A stretch of DNA of 64,000 nucleotides from Isochrysis galbana (taxonomy: Eukaryota > Haptophyta > Isochrysidales > Isochrysidaceae), in the NCBI GenBank assembly GCA_018136815.1, contig CM030943.1, positions 272,046 to 336,045 of the forward strand, given 5' to 3'. The notes under the pieces were generated by a model that did no database searches, was not told where the DNA came from, and saw only the letters and a program-made list of their open reading frames with translations. Shown in pieces: positions 22,707 to 33,383 of this stretch; the first letter of the stretch is position 1; every line of letters begins with the position of its first letter. The position numbers were made by a program, and so were the translations under genes.

Positions 22707-23946
22707 AGTCCGCATGCGTAGTGCCATTGACATAATGAGTTGCTGCCCACGTAGGGCTGTGAGGCGCCGGTTGTGGCCGCAAACTGCCATCCATATTCCG
22801 CCTCACTGGGCTGACACGGCAATTTGTTGTTCCAGTCGTGGCCCCACATTTTGTGATGTCGGCAAACAGACGAATGTAGCGTTCTTGCGTGGCATTCCAG
22901 CTCACAGTGGAGAGCACAGCGGAACGCAACTTCGCAAAGGTGGCATCGAGCAATCCTGAACGAATTTCGGCAATCTTGGCACGCACACATCGCAAATCGG
23001 CACACAAGAATTGGGCCCCTCCAAACACGTTGTACTCATTGTAGCTGGCCTGGGCTGCGTAGGCTATGGTTGGCACGCCGAGAATGACTGGATTGCTGAA
23101 ACGTTGGCCCGGCTCGTAAACTCGCGACCTTAGATCTTGGGTGTTCCAAGCGATGGCCACTCTCAAGCGTTCAAAGAAGGCACACTGACGCTGGCGAGAC
23201 TCGTTGCGAATGCGCTCCTCGTGCTTACTATGGCTGTAAGTCCACAACGAATGCCGTATCGTGAGGCCCGGCCGGGGCTCAGTTTCGATCCAAATGTGGG
23301 CTGAATCGTTCCGTTTCTCCTTGTTGAGCTGGTTGAGCAACGAGCTTTCCCAGCCAACAAGGGAACTTTCCCACCCAACGAGACCAATCACGCGATTGGC
23401 GCCACGGTCTAGTCGCGGTGTACACTGTAGGTTGAAGTAGTGCGGGATGACTGTGCACACAGGGGTGCGGCACTGATCGTCCACCTGTGGACCTGAGTTC
23501 ATAATTTGCCCGGAAAAGCGGTGGGCATACATCTCGAAAAAGTTTTTCAGCCCGGCCGGGTGCTTCCGTGGCCCTGAGGGCACCCATAGGATGTCTGCAT
23601 GGTCCAGCACGTGGTATTGGCCGATGCCATTCTCCAGTGCCCTCGCACAGACGTGCTTCACGTGGATGACAATGTGGAAGCGACGGCCAACGCCAACAGT
23701 ATGGCAATAAATCATCGCCGCGCCCAGCCGCGCCGCGGTCATCTTTCCGCGGTGGTTGCCGGATGACTGGCCATAGTACGGCACAAACAAGACGTTACTG
23801 TGCAGCAGCGCAGCAACCCCCAGCTTGTCGCGCATCACTAGCCGGCGTTGGTGCCTCTGCTTCCCATCCAAAGTCGTCACATTGAGCAGGCCTGGCTCCG
23901 CGCGGCTCACTACCTGCGTGGGGTCATGCCTTCCTCTCCAGCTCAT
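22699..23946 (-). CDS. Glycosyltransferase-like conserved protein of unknown substrate
   Basis: The protein has 415 residues. The central and C-terminal part has the look of an algal glycosyltransferase-like family: FERLRVAIAWNTQDLRSRVYEPGQRFSNPVILGVPTIAY, then NEYNVFGGAQFLCADLRCVRAKIAEIRSG. The RF.NP...GVPTIAY segment resembles the nucleotide-sugar side of GT-B folds; this is inference. The N-terminal half contains VIPHYFNLQCTPR. Residues near 190 hold an in-frame duplication, VGWESSLVGWESSL, from a 21-bp repeat. No signal peptide is visible in this frame. The last 15-25 residues are probably not native, since the frame ends inside a SINE-like tail. The start at 23946 is the first ATG; an upstream exon cannot be excluded. 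Confidence 0.6.
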   Translation of the reverse strand: MSWRGRHDPTQVVSRAEPGLLNVTTLDGKQRHQRRLVMRDKLGVAALLHSNVLFVPYYGQSSGNHRGKMTAARLGAAMIYCHTVGVGRRFHIVIHVKHVCARALENGIGQYHVLDHADILWVPSGPRKHPAGLKNFFEMYAHRFSGQIMNSGPQVDDQCRTPVCTVIPHYFNLQCTPRLDRGANRVIGLVGWESSLVGWESSLLNQLNKEKRNDSAHIWIETEPRPGLTIRHSLWTYSHSKHEERIRNESRQRQCAFFERLRVAIAWNTQDLRSRVYEPGQRFSNPVILGVPTIAYAAQASYNEYNVFGGAQFLCADLRCVRAKIAEIRSGLLDATFAKLRSAVLSTVSWNATQERYIRLFADITKCGATTGTTNCRVSPVRRNMDGSLRPQPAPHSPTWAATHYVNGTTHADCK

Positions 23947-24419
23947 CTGATTGGGCTCTCGTGCCGCTCACTCTCACTCGTGCCCACTACAGTGTGCTGC
24001 TCTCTCGGAGCACTGCTTGACCCCGTTGCGGCGTCGATTGGCTCGCTGCGCTCTCCTGCCTCTCGCCCCACGCCCCTCTCCGCCCTCTCGTCGCGCCTTC
24101 CCCCCCCGCCACTGCCTCCTCTTCACCCAACACCCAATACTTTTGTGATAGTTGGGTTTCACAGTGACGACCCACGTTCACACCGCTCCAAATGCTCTGG
24201 ATTCCTCTTCCTGCCTTCGCTCTTTCGCTGGCGGCGGTCGCGCCCGCTGGGCCGCTGGGCTGCCTCTCGCCAGCGACACAGCCCTCTCCGGAGGAGGCCC
24301 TTCTTCGAGGATAACATTCATGAGCGACGTGAGGCTAGAGACAGCGCCGACGTACTCGTCCGTGCTCGACGACCATTAGCCATTAGCCATTAGCCATTGG
24401 CCATTGGAGCTTGAAGTTA
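23947..24419. other. Spacer between glycosyltransferase-like gene and LTR fragment
   Basis: The stretch is pyrimidine-rich on the plus strand (24060-24125), which would be the 5' flank of the minus-strand gene at 22699-23946. A small tandem repeat, ATTAGCC(ATTAGCC)n, lies at 24374-24400. Open frames here look like overlapping shadows. Confidence 0.35.
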
Positions 24420-24990
24420 ACAAAGCCTAGGCCGATGGCCGGAGATTCGAGATGTGTACCTCGTCCCGGACCAACCTATTTTCGAGATCTCGGAGTTTGT
24501 ATCGAGTAGCGGACACAGCTTGATCCACACGGTATGCGACCTGAGTACCTGAGTAAAGGTAGCGCAGCTTATTGCCAGGCGAGTGTCGAGTGTCTTTTTT
24601 TTCAAGCACACCCTGTCTCCAGGTTGGAATGAGCGATGGAGCATCTTTCGAGAAGCTTCGGTGGTATTGTCGGCTTGAGCTCGGCGAGTGGCGTCGAGAG
24701 CGACCTTCCATGATGAGCGTAGCTTTTTATTGAGTTCGATAGCGTATGATCGAATAGGCGTAGTCGTAGTCGTGGCTTCGAGATCGAGAGGTTGAGGATC
24801 AGATAATTGTGCTGGTAACATCAACTCACGTCCGTATAGCAAAGCAGCAGGCGATATATAGGTACAACGCGGCCGGCGGTGGCTCGCATTGCCATAAGCA
24901 TAAGCACGAAAGGTAAGTGATCTACCCAGTGAGCGCCGCCCTCGTTGGTGGCTCTCATCATGTAAATAAATAAGGGTTTGTTGAGCGCGC
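24420..24990 (-). pseudogene. Ty3/gypsy integrase C-terminal fragment
   Basis: Minus-strand frames read HWVDHLPFVLMLMAMRAT and then, after a frame change, LLYGRELMLPAQLSDPQPL with YAIELNKKL and FQPGDRVCLKKKTLDTR. This is the end of a Ty3-type integrase: the last catalytic helix, the LLYGRE motif and the GPY/chromo-proximal beta barrel. It is truncated on both sides and frameshifted. It could belong to the same original element family as the protease fragment at 20215-21562. Confidence 0.8.
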
Positions 24991-25336
24991 TCGACGATCC
25001 CAACCCCTTCGTGTTATCCGCTCCGCGCGGCCCCAATCCACCGGGCCCGGCGTCTCAGCTGACCTGTGAGTCTGTCTGTGTGAATCTGCCCGCGAGTCGT
25101 TCAACGTCAATTTCTGTAGTCTTCAATATTTGTATTTGTATACAAAAAAATCGAATTTCGCGTTCGAACTCTTAATATTTATGCTAGGTAGGGGCCTATT
25201 AGATAGTGACCATATTAGCTGCCTGGGCGCAAAAATTACAGATCAGGGTGCTAATTTGACCTAGTTATGACAACGTGAAGTCGTTGTCTTTAAGACTACC
25301 GGTAGTCTTCGTTGCGCCGTTGCGCCCCTTCAACCG

Positions 25337-26360
25337 CTAGGTAGGAGTAGGCCCAGTTCTCCCGTCTCGTCGAGGTATGCCCTCGTAAGTTGTAATTAAT
25401 AAGAAGAAGAAGTGTGTGGCCTCGCTGATCGGTCTTTGTGGTACGAAGCCTACTTGGTTTCCGGAGATTATGTTCCCTACAACCTTGCCGAGTCTGTTCG
25501 TAAGTATTTTAGCTAGTATTTTGTAGTCGCTTTGTCTTTGTAATAGTAGTAGTAGCGTGATCGGCCTGTAGTTTCGGGGGTCGCGGGCGTCCCCTTTTTT
25601 GTATAGTAGTATTGTGGCATTGTGGCTCGAGGAGTGGACTGGCTGTGGCTGTGTGTGTGGAGTGAGACTCAAAGGGATGTCGTGACCAAGTATGGGGCAC
25701 ACCAGCAGGGACACCCAGGCTCACAGAGGGCTGAGCACGGGGGGCACTGGGGCCGGAGGGAGGCGAGGCACCGGGGGGAACACCGCCAGCACGAACATGG
25801 GGCGACGTGGGGCGAGACAGCTCGCCCAGAGCCCCTGGGAGTGTGGCCATGGGCGGGGCGACTCTCGGGAACTCTGGACGAAGACAAGAGAAAGAGCGGG
25901 AAACACACGGGACACGGGGACACGGGGGGAGCGCTAACAACTAACAAGGAAACAAAGGGCGCGCACACACAAGAAAACGAGGGAGGGGGATCGAGCATGA
26001 TCAACCCCGACCTAACACACTTGGGAAGAGAGGAGGGGGCGGTTCGGGGAATCCCGATCGGACGGAGGGGACGCGGACGAAGCGAAACCAAAACTCGCAA
26101 AGGGGGGAAACCAAGGGAGAGAGGCTCCCTAGGGGAAACCTAAGTAAGGGCGGCTCTCCCCCCCTAACCGCGACAAGTATTATGTCCCCTTCTCTCATAG
26201 TGAACGAGAGCGTCCCCTTCTCTAGTGCTTGCTTATATAGCTTCGTTAAGATAGTTGCGACTAGGGTTAGAGTTGCGTGGGTTTTGTATAATACGAATAC
26301 CTCCGCCGGTATGCGGTCTGCCGTATGCGTCGGGCCCCGCGCCCGCGCTTTTTCCACGGC
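25337..26360 (-). pseudogene. LINE reverse transcriptase fragment split by an insertion
   Basis: At 26170-26360 the minus strand reads LYKQALEKGTLSFTMREGDIILV. At 25337-25625 it reads ATILLYKKGDARDPRNYRPITLL, QSDYKILAKILTNRLGKVVGNIISGNQVGFVPQR. These are adjacent parts of the LINE reverse transcriptase (fingers/palm) seen intact at 29910-30990. About 530 bp of GC-rich sequence, 25630-26160, separates them at the codons IIL. Trinucleotide expansion (TAGTAG) has enlarged the LL run. The fragment is inactive. Confidence 0.8.
25630..26160. mobile_element. Insertion of unknown type inside the LINE fragment
   Basis: This GC-rich block interrupts the reverse transcriptase codons for GDIIL/LLYKKG. 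It contains repeated GGGGACACGGGG and GAAACC motifs and no recognised protein. It lacks the 5' and 3' ends of types A, B and C, and the target duplication is unclear, so its class is not known. Confidence 0.4.
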
Positions 26361-26780
26361 TTATGCTCTGGATTGCTTGTGTGGTTTCTTCTATGGTGAT
26401 GCGCCCTTTTAGACGGCATCTATCAAGGTCGGCAATGGGGCCGGTCGGACAGTGTGGCTCCCAGTTCTGGTTCCGGCAGCGGCGTTATTGTTATTGGTTA
26501 TTGGGGAGTACAGCCACGAGCAGTAGTATATACTAGTAGTATCTCCTGAATTCATATAGGAAGGGGAAAGGGCGTGGCTTCTAGAATGAGTCCTATAGCC
26601 GCGAGCGAGGCGAGAATGTTAAAAGGTTTGTTTTCCCGCTAGCCAACAAGATGCTCTACAACTCTACTACTCTACTACTCTACAATCAATTGTTCGTAGT
26701 AGTAGAGTAATAGAACCATTCGCCCTGAGACAGGGCAAATGGTAGGTATTAATAGAATAATCGATCGGATCGATCGATCG
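26361..26780. other. Spacer with a type C 3' end
   Basis: 26565-26640 matches the 3' end of the type C repeat in plus orientation: GGCGTGGCTTCTAGAATG, CCGCGAGCGAGGCGAGAATGTTAAAAGG. The remainder has TAGTAG and CTACTACT microsatellites (26515-26540, 26655-26710). No gene is seen. Confidence 0.5.
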
Positions 26781-26784
26781 CCCC

Positions 26785-26955
26785 CCCCCCCCCCGCTTTT
26801 CGTCCCTCCCTCCCTCCCCCCTCCCTCCCTCCCTCCCTCCCCCCTCCCTCTCTCCCTCCCTCCCCCCCTTCCTCCCTCCCTCCCTCCCTCCCTCCCCTCC
26901 CTCCCTCCCTCCCTCCCCCCCCTCCCTCCCTCCCTCCCTCCCTCCCCCCCCCCCG
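26785..26955. repeat. Simple repeat (CCCT)n, about 170 bp
   Basis: Long CCCT/CCTCC tracts interrupted by C runs end 20-odd bases before the start codon of the ketopantoate reductase-like gene. As a pyrimidine tract it could act in its promoter or 5' UTR; that is conjecture. Both strands give long spurious serine/proline or glycine/arginine frames. Confidence 0.9.
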
Positions 26956-26977
26956 CCCCGCTCTTCCACAGAGAGCG

Positions 26978-28236
26978 ATGGGAGCAGCGGCCGACAGCTC
27001 GTTCGACTTTGTCGTGCTTGGCGCTGGCAGCGTTGGCGCCTTTGTGGGCTGCGCGCTGGACAAGGCAGGGCACAGGGTGGCATTCCTCGTCCGCAGAGGT
27101 GATCACGCGGGCAAGTTGTCTCAGTTCGGCCTCTCAGCATCGTGCTCTGCAGACCCGGCCTTCTCGCATCGAATCCCACCCTCGCGGATCGCGGTTGGCA
27201 CCGATCCACAGGTGCTGCAGCGGTGCACGTACATCCTCGTGTGCACAAAGCGCGTCTCGAATGATCACGTCGCGCGCCTCCTCCTCGATTCGAACACTAC
27301 GGCGACGACAATACTCCTGCAGAACGGAATGGGCGCAGCCATCGATGTGATCCACGCAGCTGGCGCTGCAGGTGGCAGGTTGCCAACCCTTGTTGATAGC
27401 GTTGTTGACCTAAGCTCGACATTTGATGAGGAACGTTGTCATGTGGCTTTAGAAGAGAGTCTGGACACGGCGCTCATCCTGCTTGATGGTGCATGCGCAG
27501 CCAGCGAGAAGCTGGCTGACGTCATGTCGTCTACCTCGTTGATCGTACGTGCTTGTGCACCGCTGAGCGATTTCCAAGCGGGAAAGCTTCTAGTGAACAT
27601 GTCCAATGCAGTCAATGCACTTAGTGGCCTCTCGATATTAGACATGTTCCTTGGCGATTCTGGCTACCGGAACGTGTTAGCGGAATCCATCTCTGAGGCT
27701 CAGCAAGTGTTTCGTGCTGGAGGCATCACACCCCACGCGCCTAACCCTCGCAACGAACTGCAAGTGCGATTTTTCCCTACTATCTTGCGTTTGCCAACAT
27801 GCGCCTTCTCACTGGTGGCGAGACGAAAGCTGCGTGGAAAGGCGGATGCCAAGACATCCATGAGCCAGGACCTCGACCTCAGGTATGGCAATAGGGTGTT
27901 TCGAGACGGTAGCGCGATCATGGTGCATGCATGGGCCATGGTCATTTGTCCCTCGTGTGAGCTCGCTTTTGCGAAATATTGCGCCATTGATCTCGTGTGG
28001 ATAAAATTTGGCGTTGGATGATCCCGGCCTCACCTACCCGTTGCAGGCGCTGTCCGACGGAGGTGGCGTACCTTAACGGCAAAATCGTTCGTCTCGGGCG
28101 CGCTCACGCCATCCAGACCCCGGTGAACGAGAAGCTGCTCAACTTGGTGCAGGAGGTGGAAGAGCAACGCCTTGGGAGAAGCCGGAAGGTCATGACGGCG
28201 TCGGAGTTGCTTGTAGCTGTGGGGATGTCTGGGTGA
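26978..28236 (+). CDS. 2-dehydropantoate 2-reductase (ketopantoate reductase) family, two exons
   Basis: Members reduce 2-ketopantoate to pantoate with NADPH in pantothenate/CoA synthesis. Exon 1, 26978-27882, opens with a Rossmann fold: DFVVLGAGSVGAFVGCALDKAGHRVAFLVRR. It has LLQNGMGA (the QNG motif), the lysine helix DFQAGKLLVNMSNAVNALSG, and the substrate motif KTSMSQDL. The continuous frame past 27882 diverges from the family. A 164-bp intron, 27883-28046 (donor CAG|GTATGG, acceptor TTGCAG|GCGC), joins DLR to RCPTEVAYLNGKIVRLGRAHAIQTPVNEKLLNLV, which is the expected family C terminus. The spliced product is 364 residues, normal for the family. The fungal/plant split of this superfamily includes members of uncertain substrate, so the exact reaction is not proved. 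Confidence 0.9.
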
Positions 28237-29460
28237 AGAAATGTTGCTCAGGGTGGGGCGGGATGAAGTGTGGGTTGCACCGGTGCATTCCCAAAAGAGA
28301 ATTGACGGCTTATTATTGGGCTCGATTTGGGAGCGATCAAAGTGCTACCATGCGCGAGCATCTACTTTGTGGCCTCAAAAAAAAACTTCATAATATTCTT
28401 ACCGCACTCGCGGCGCATGGAACCACTACTTACCAAAAAACATCGGAAGATTCTGGACTACACACCTACTAGTTCAAAAACAAATCTTTTTATATTCTGG
28501 CCTCGCGCGTGGCTATAGGGATCACTACTGTAGCCACGCCCAGATCCCTTCCCTCCCTCACTTCTCACTTCCCGCCTTGCGGCAACTCCCCTCGTTGTCT
28601 ACGTAGGGGCTCAGGTTGCGGGGGGGGGCTGGGTTGGGCGGGGTGCACCTGCCCCCAGCGGTATGTTCTCGTCCTCCTCATGTGCCGCTGGGTGGCCCGT
28701 CTCTTTTTTGGTGTGACGCGGGTGCCTCGGTGTTAGTGGGTTACCCCTTCGCTCGTGGCGGTCCTACGTCCTACGTCCTACGTGCTACGTGAGCGGGTTG
28801 TTCGGAGAGGGAATTGCGCCTCATCTTCAGGCGAGTCTCTCGGCGAGGCCAAGCGCTTTCGCCACGAAGCTGAGGTTTGTACTCATCTTTAGTCTTTGTC
28901 TAACTTTTTCAACTACTTTCTTTTATAAGTGGGGGTCAATGGGGAGGTCGACACCCGATGCGACGATGCGACAGGCGGGCACCGCGAAAGCGCGGCGTCA
29001 GACGAAGAACGACTCAAGAGGCGGGTAGTTTGCGCCAGAACTCTTTGATTAGGGACAGGCCAGAGTTTCGTTTGAGACCTGCCCAAATTTCGTTCGATAT
29101 TTCGCCAATATTTCGCGTTTCCCCACCCAAATTTCGACAATATTTCGTGGTGAACATGTGGAGTTGCGCTCACGTGTACACGTGTACTCGTGTACTTACG
29201 CCGATCGACGATCGACGATACGCTGCATGCTATATATATCTAGTGTTAACTATTATAATCAATATGAAGTGTTAGTGTTTATGTTGAGTTTAAGTATTAA
29301 TTAAGATGTGAGATATCTATTATCTATTAATTATAACTACATACATTACTCTGATTCAGTAATTTACGCTCTGATAACCAAACTACAAGACTACAAGCCA
29401 CGAGTCAGACCTCACTTGTCATCATTCAGCACGTGTCACGTTGGTGGTACCAGAGCATCA
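28237..29460. other. Repeat-rich spacer with two type C element ends
   Basis: 28375-28440 and 28480-28700 hold two minus-strand type C termini; the longer one matches 53770-53990 (TGTAGCCACGCCCA, CCCGCCTTGCGGCAACTCCCCTCGT, GGGTTGGGCGGGGTGCACCTGCC). 29045-29155 contains repeated AAATTTCG and ATATTTCG words resembling 29820-29900. 29220-29350 is AT-rich. No gene is called. Confidence 0.5.
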
Positions 29461-29464
29461 ATGC

Positions 29465-29650
29465 TCAATGCGCACACTGGAGCTGATCGGACAACGAATT
29501 CGAATTCATTCGCACGCCTCCAAGCATGCACTTCAATAACAAAAACACGCGCTCACACGACGCGGAAGTTAGGAGACAAAGCAAAAGAAATACGGGCACC
29601 TCGCGACCAAGCTGGAAGCTGAGAGTGGTTTGCCCTCCACTAGCCACCAA
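29465..29650 (-). pseudogene. hAT transposase C-terminal dimerisation fragment
   Basis: The minus-strand frame reads LLLCLLTSASCERVFLLLKCMLGGVRMNSNSLSDQLQCAH. The SASCER.F..LK core is the hallmark of the hAT family dimerisation domain, and LSDQLQCA is its usual tail. Only about 45 residues are left and the upstream frame is not transposase-like. It adjoins AT-rich words (CGAAATTTCGCGAAATTT) at 29820-29900 that may be part of another element. Confidence 0.75.
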
Positions 29651-29909
29651 CTCCAACTCATAATGGAGGATACGTGAAAAGCTGCGGTTTTGTCGCGCGT
29701 CACGCGTCGGGAATTTCGCGCCAGTCATTCCCGACCCCCCCCCCCAAATAGTAGTATATTTATTGCCCATCGACCCCCGTCCCCCCCTTGGTATTGTGTC
29801 CATGTCCCTTAGACGGCCCCAAATTTCGCGAAATTTCGAACGAAATCGACGCTCGGAAAATGAGCCCAAATTTCGAAAAAAATTTCCGAAATCCTGGCCC
29901 GTCCCTATC

Positions 29910-30990
29910 TTTGATGGCTTGGGGTCCCCCTAGGGGGACTCCCAAGATGGTTGCGCATTCGCTCCATTTCAGCCATTTGTATCTTTGGAAGCTCGCGGGC
30001 GGGCGTTTTCCCTTCTGGGAGCCCATCCTCAGTCCCTCAAACTTTTGGTCATTGGGTTTGCCACACGAGGCCGCCGCGTATCTTTCTACCCATCTGAGGG
30101 AACGCGCCAGGCTGTTGTAGTCCGCTGCTAGGAGTTGTGTATCGTCCGCGAACTGGCTTATCTTGAGTTCGGCCCCGTTCACTACGATGCCTTCTGTGTC
30201 GTCGTCCTCGTTTATCACTCTGGTGAGGGCTTCCGCCGTCAGGAGGAAGGCCAACGGGGAGAGCGGGCATCCTTGAGGGACGCCGCTCGCTACGTTGAAC
30301 GGGAAGCTTCTTCCCCCGTTCGCTTTGATGTATCGGATAGGTTTGGCCTCGGAGTTCGTGAGGGCCTTCGCATATTTTCTGAAGTTCCCTCCGAATTTTA
30401 GCTTTTCGAGGACCAGGTGGTAGAACTCCCAATTGACTCTGTCGAAGGTCTTTTCCCAGTCAAGCGCAAGGAGGAGTCCTGGCTCTCCCGTTTCGTCTAG
30501 GTATGCGTTCGTCAGCTGTAACAGGTGGGTGGCTTCGCCAATTAACCGTTGCGGGACGAAGCCCAGTTGGTCCTTTGAGATTATATTCCCGATTACCTTT
30601 TTTAATCTGTTCGTAAGCACTTTGGCTAATATCTTATAGTCGCTTTGCAGGAGCGTGATAGGTCTATAGTTTCTAGGGTCGCGTGTGTCTCCCTTTTTGT
30701 AGAGAAGTATTATGTCTCCTTCTCTCATGGATACGTTTAGGTGCCCCTGCTCGAGTGCTAGGTTTAGCATCCTTAGGAAGTCATGTTTCACTAGGTCTGT
30801 GAAACTTTTATAGAACTCCGCCGGTAGCGCGTCCGGCCCCGCGCTTTTGCCGCTCCCTATCTGTGTGATGGCGTCCGTTAGTTCCTCCATCGTTATCCTC
30901 CCTTCTATGGCCTCGCTGTCGTGTTTGTTCATTGGGCGTGGGGGGGCTGTGCCTGATCTGCTTAGAATCGCTCTGCCGAGGGCAGCGGCG
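29910..30990 (-). pseudogene. LINE (non-LTR retrotransposon) reverse transcriptase, partial
   Basis: Reading from about 30930 the product contains IGSGKSAGPDALPAEFYK, GDIILLYKKGDTRDPRNYRPITLL, the palm motif LLALDWEKTFDRVNWEF, SGVPQGCPLSPLAFLL and the catalytic box ISQFADDTQLLA. The thumb, KGKRPPASFQRYKWLKWSECATILGVPLGG, is followed by an abrupt change to unrelated sequence at about 29910. The N-terminal endonuclease and the C-terminal third are missing. The remaining reverse transcriptase core is uninterrupted, so this is the youngest LINE piece in the window. Fragments at 18815, 25337 and 54602 belong to the same family. Confidence 0.92.
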
Positions 30991-31064
30991 GTGAGAATGA
31001 GAGGCCCGGTGGGACATGGCTGTGAGGGGTGAAAATGGGGGTTTCTCTTCCATGGCCGGACCCC

Positions 31065-31605
31065 GTCCGGTACGGCGGTAGTGACGCGGTCGGGAGGGGG
31101 AGGGGCTCGGTAGCGCGGATGCAACAGTGGCGAGACCGGAGTCGCACGCACCTACTCGGCCTCGGAGGGTGGATGTGGTCGCTTCGAAGTGCGACTGGTT
31201 CATGGGGAATGGGGGGGCGCCCTCGGCGGCGGGCCCTGTGGAGCTGTGGAGAGGAGAGTCGCGAGCTGGCTGCCCGAGCGCATCGAGTTGGAGGAGTACA
31301 TCCTCCGCGTTTGCGAGTGTGGTGACACAGAAGGCACGGGCGCCGCGCTCACACCCCAGACCATCATTGACGATGACGATGAAACTCGCCGGCCGGCAGG
31401 CTATTCCCTTGAAGGGCCCGATGATACCGAGGGGGTCAGCAGCAACGGCAAGGAGGACGACCTCCTCGCCGTCGTCGCTTTCGGCGGATGAGCTCTCGAG
31501 GAGCTCATCCCACTGTCGATCCTCGTCCGCTGCGATTCCTAGCGCGAGCGCCAGTTCCAGTTCGGCGTCCTCCAGCTCCCGCGCCGTGAAGGGGCGGGTT
31601 GGCAT
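31065..31605 (-). CDS. Unknown acidic ORF, possibly a truncated gene
   Basis: From an ATG at 31605 the frame reads MPTRPFTARELEDAELELALALGIAADEDRQWDELLESS, then SDDGEEVVLLAVAADPLGIIGPFKG and IVIVNDGLGCERGARAFCVTTLANAEDVLLQLDALG. After about residue 125 it turns into low-complexity sequence and then meets the LINE reverse transcriptase. The amphipathic, acidic start resembles first exons of Harbinger-type nuclease genes or of a host gene; I do not recognise it. A LINE insertion probably cut it. Confidence 0.35.
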
Positions 31606-31705
31606 CGCCGCACGCTGTCGCAACACACGCGGGAACCCAGGGAGAGGTCGGGAAGAGAGCGGGGACGTCGGTTCACCACACTCACTGTAACAACGAGACA
31701 ACTTG

Positions 31706-32715
31706 TATTCTGGTAGACGGCAGCCATTGGAAAGTCATCAGAAAAACGTGAACAGGAAATTACAGGGATAGAGCAGAAACATAGAGGAAGGGATGTGGTC
31801 TCGCCATAGATCGAGCGACGGTCCAGAACAGCGAAATTGGAGCGGGGCGCAGTGAAACCCGTCGCGGTCCGCAGGTCTTTTGTAGAAGTTGGCTTTCCAC
31901 GGGTTTCACCGCGACTCGAGCAAGTGAAACCACAACAGTGAAACCCAAGTGGAACCCCCGCAAAAAACCTCTGATGGCTCATATCGAGTCCGTCCCATGT
32001 GTGACGGAACGCGACCTCCCCCATTTCGATTCGTTTGATCTCGTCCACTCCGTGTCCTTCCCTCTCCCCCGGCTGCGCTCGCTCTCTCCCTCTCTCCCTC
32101 AGTGCAGTGAGTGAGTAGCTAGCTCGTCCGCCGCGTAGTGTACTTCCTACTCCATGGGGGAAAGAAAGGGCCGGCGGCCGTCGCAGGGGCACAAGGAGAG
32201 GGGCAGCGGGGGCGGGGGCGGGGGGGGGGGGGGGGGGGGGGGCGCTTTCGGTCTCACGTTTGAACACACTCCAACTGTCCCTCTCAAACCGCTCCCCCCC
32301 CTCTCCTCTTCCTCCCTCTCGCCTCTCTCTGCATCCCTTTCACTCTCTGTCTGCCCTCTCTTCTTTTACAACACATTCCCAATCCCTGTCCTCTTCCTCT
32401 TCTTCTCTTCCCCCCCTCTTCCTCTTGTTGTTTGTTCCCTCTCCCTATTGAGGAAGACGCCTCTCTTCCTCTAAAGAATCGGAGAAGAGGGGAGGGAGGG
32501 GGGGCCAGCCAGCAGCGGGCGCGCCGTCCAACACCCCCCCCCCGCCCCTTCCACATCTCTCTCTTTCTCAGAGAAAGAGGAGAGTGCCGGGAGGGGAGTG
32601 CCGGCTGGCGAGGAGCCGTGGGGAGGGAAGCAGAGAGGGGGAGAAGCAGGGAAAGGGCGGGGGTTCAGCGGGAGTTGGGCCAAACCGGCGCTGTGAGAGG
32701 GTGCGGGGCACACGC
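31706..32715. other. Non-coding spacer with a long G run
   Basis: 32212-32243 is nearly pure G with two C interruptions; 32280-32450 is pyrimidine-rich. These would lie in the 5' flank of the gene at 32718. Antisense frames are serine/arginine low complexity. No other feature was recognised. Confidence 0.4.
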
Positions 32716-32717
32716 GA

Positions 32718-33383
32718 GTGGGCATGCCCCCCTCCGATCGCTCAGCGCGCTCGCCCGCCCGCCGACCGGCCGCACACGCAAATGGACGGCCGGCGCTCTC
32801 ACCCGCCCGTGCGCGGCCACGCCCACCCAAGGCGCCGCCGAGCGATGCGCGCAAGAGCCTCGGCTCGGAGCTGGATGCGGCTGCGAGCGTGGTCGACGCA
32901 GGCGACGAGGAGCCACTCAGCACAGATGACAGCACGCACATGGACGAGACCACTCAGGTGGACGAGGGTGTCTCCGAGGGAGAGCCCCCTCTAGACGTTC
33001 CCCAAGCGCCGCAAATGGTCGAGGCCGCAGTGCCGCCAGGTGTGCACGCTGTTGAGACAGCAAAGGAGCCGACGGGTACTGCCGCAAGCCGCCTCATTCT
33101 CTTTGCAGCCTTGATGATGCTCTTTGCCTATGCGTTGCAGCCCTACGCGCTCAAGTCGCCAGACGTGGGCGTCGTCGAAGCTTCAAAGATTCTCAAGCGG
33201 AGCAAATTGGCTGACATTACCAAAACGCCATCGATGCCCATGCCATCGCCATCACTGCTGCCGCCCTCCTCACACAGCTGGAGCTCATTGTTCGCGGCCC
33301 CACCGCCTTCGCAAAAGGCGCCAGACTCGAGGATAACAAAGATTGTGAAGCCCTTCCAGAGATTAGTTCGGAAAAACAAGTGA
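32718..33383 (+). CDS. Small single-pass membrane protein, unknown
   Basis: The protein has 221 residues; an alternative start is the second ATG at 32724. An arginine/proline-rich N terminus is followed by an acidic stretch (DAGDEEPLSTDDSTHMDETTQVDEG). One strong hydrophobic segment, ASRLILFAALMMLFAYALQPYAL, lies near residues 122-145. A basic, serine/proline-rich tail ends in KIVKPFQRLVRKNK. The composition and stop-free frame suggest a true gene. No family is recognised. A type II or tail-like topology is possible. Confidence 0.5.
   Translation: MGMPPSDRSARSPARRPAAHANGRPALSPARARPRPPKAPPSDARKSLGSELDAAASVVDAGDEEPLSTDDSTHMDETTQVDEGVSEGEPPLDVPQAPQMVEAAVPPGVHAVETAKEPTGTAASRLILFAALMMLFAYALQPYALKSPDVGVVEASKILKRSKLADITKTPSMPMPSPSLLPPSSHSWSSLFAAPPPSQKAPDSRITKIVKPFQRLVRKNK

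Noticed and set aside
25669..26100. Cys/Pro-rich minus-strand frame
   Set aside because: Lies wholly in the GC-rich insert; no domain, both strands open.
26667..27350. Long Gly/Arg and Ser/Pro frames over the CCCT repeat
   Set aside because: Simple-sequence artefacts; the real gene starts at 26978.
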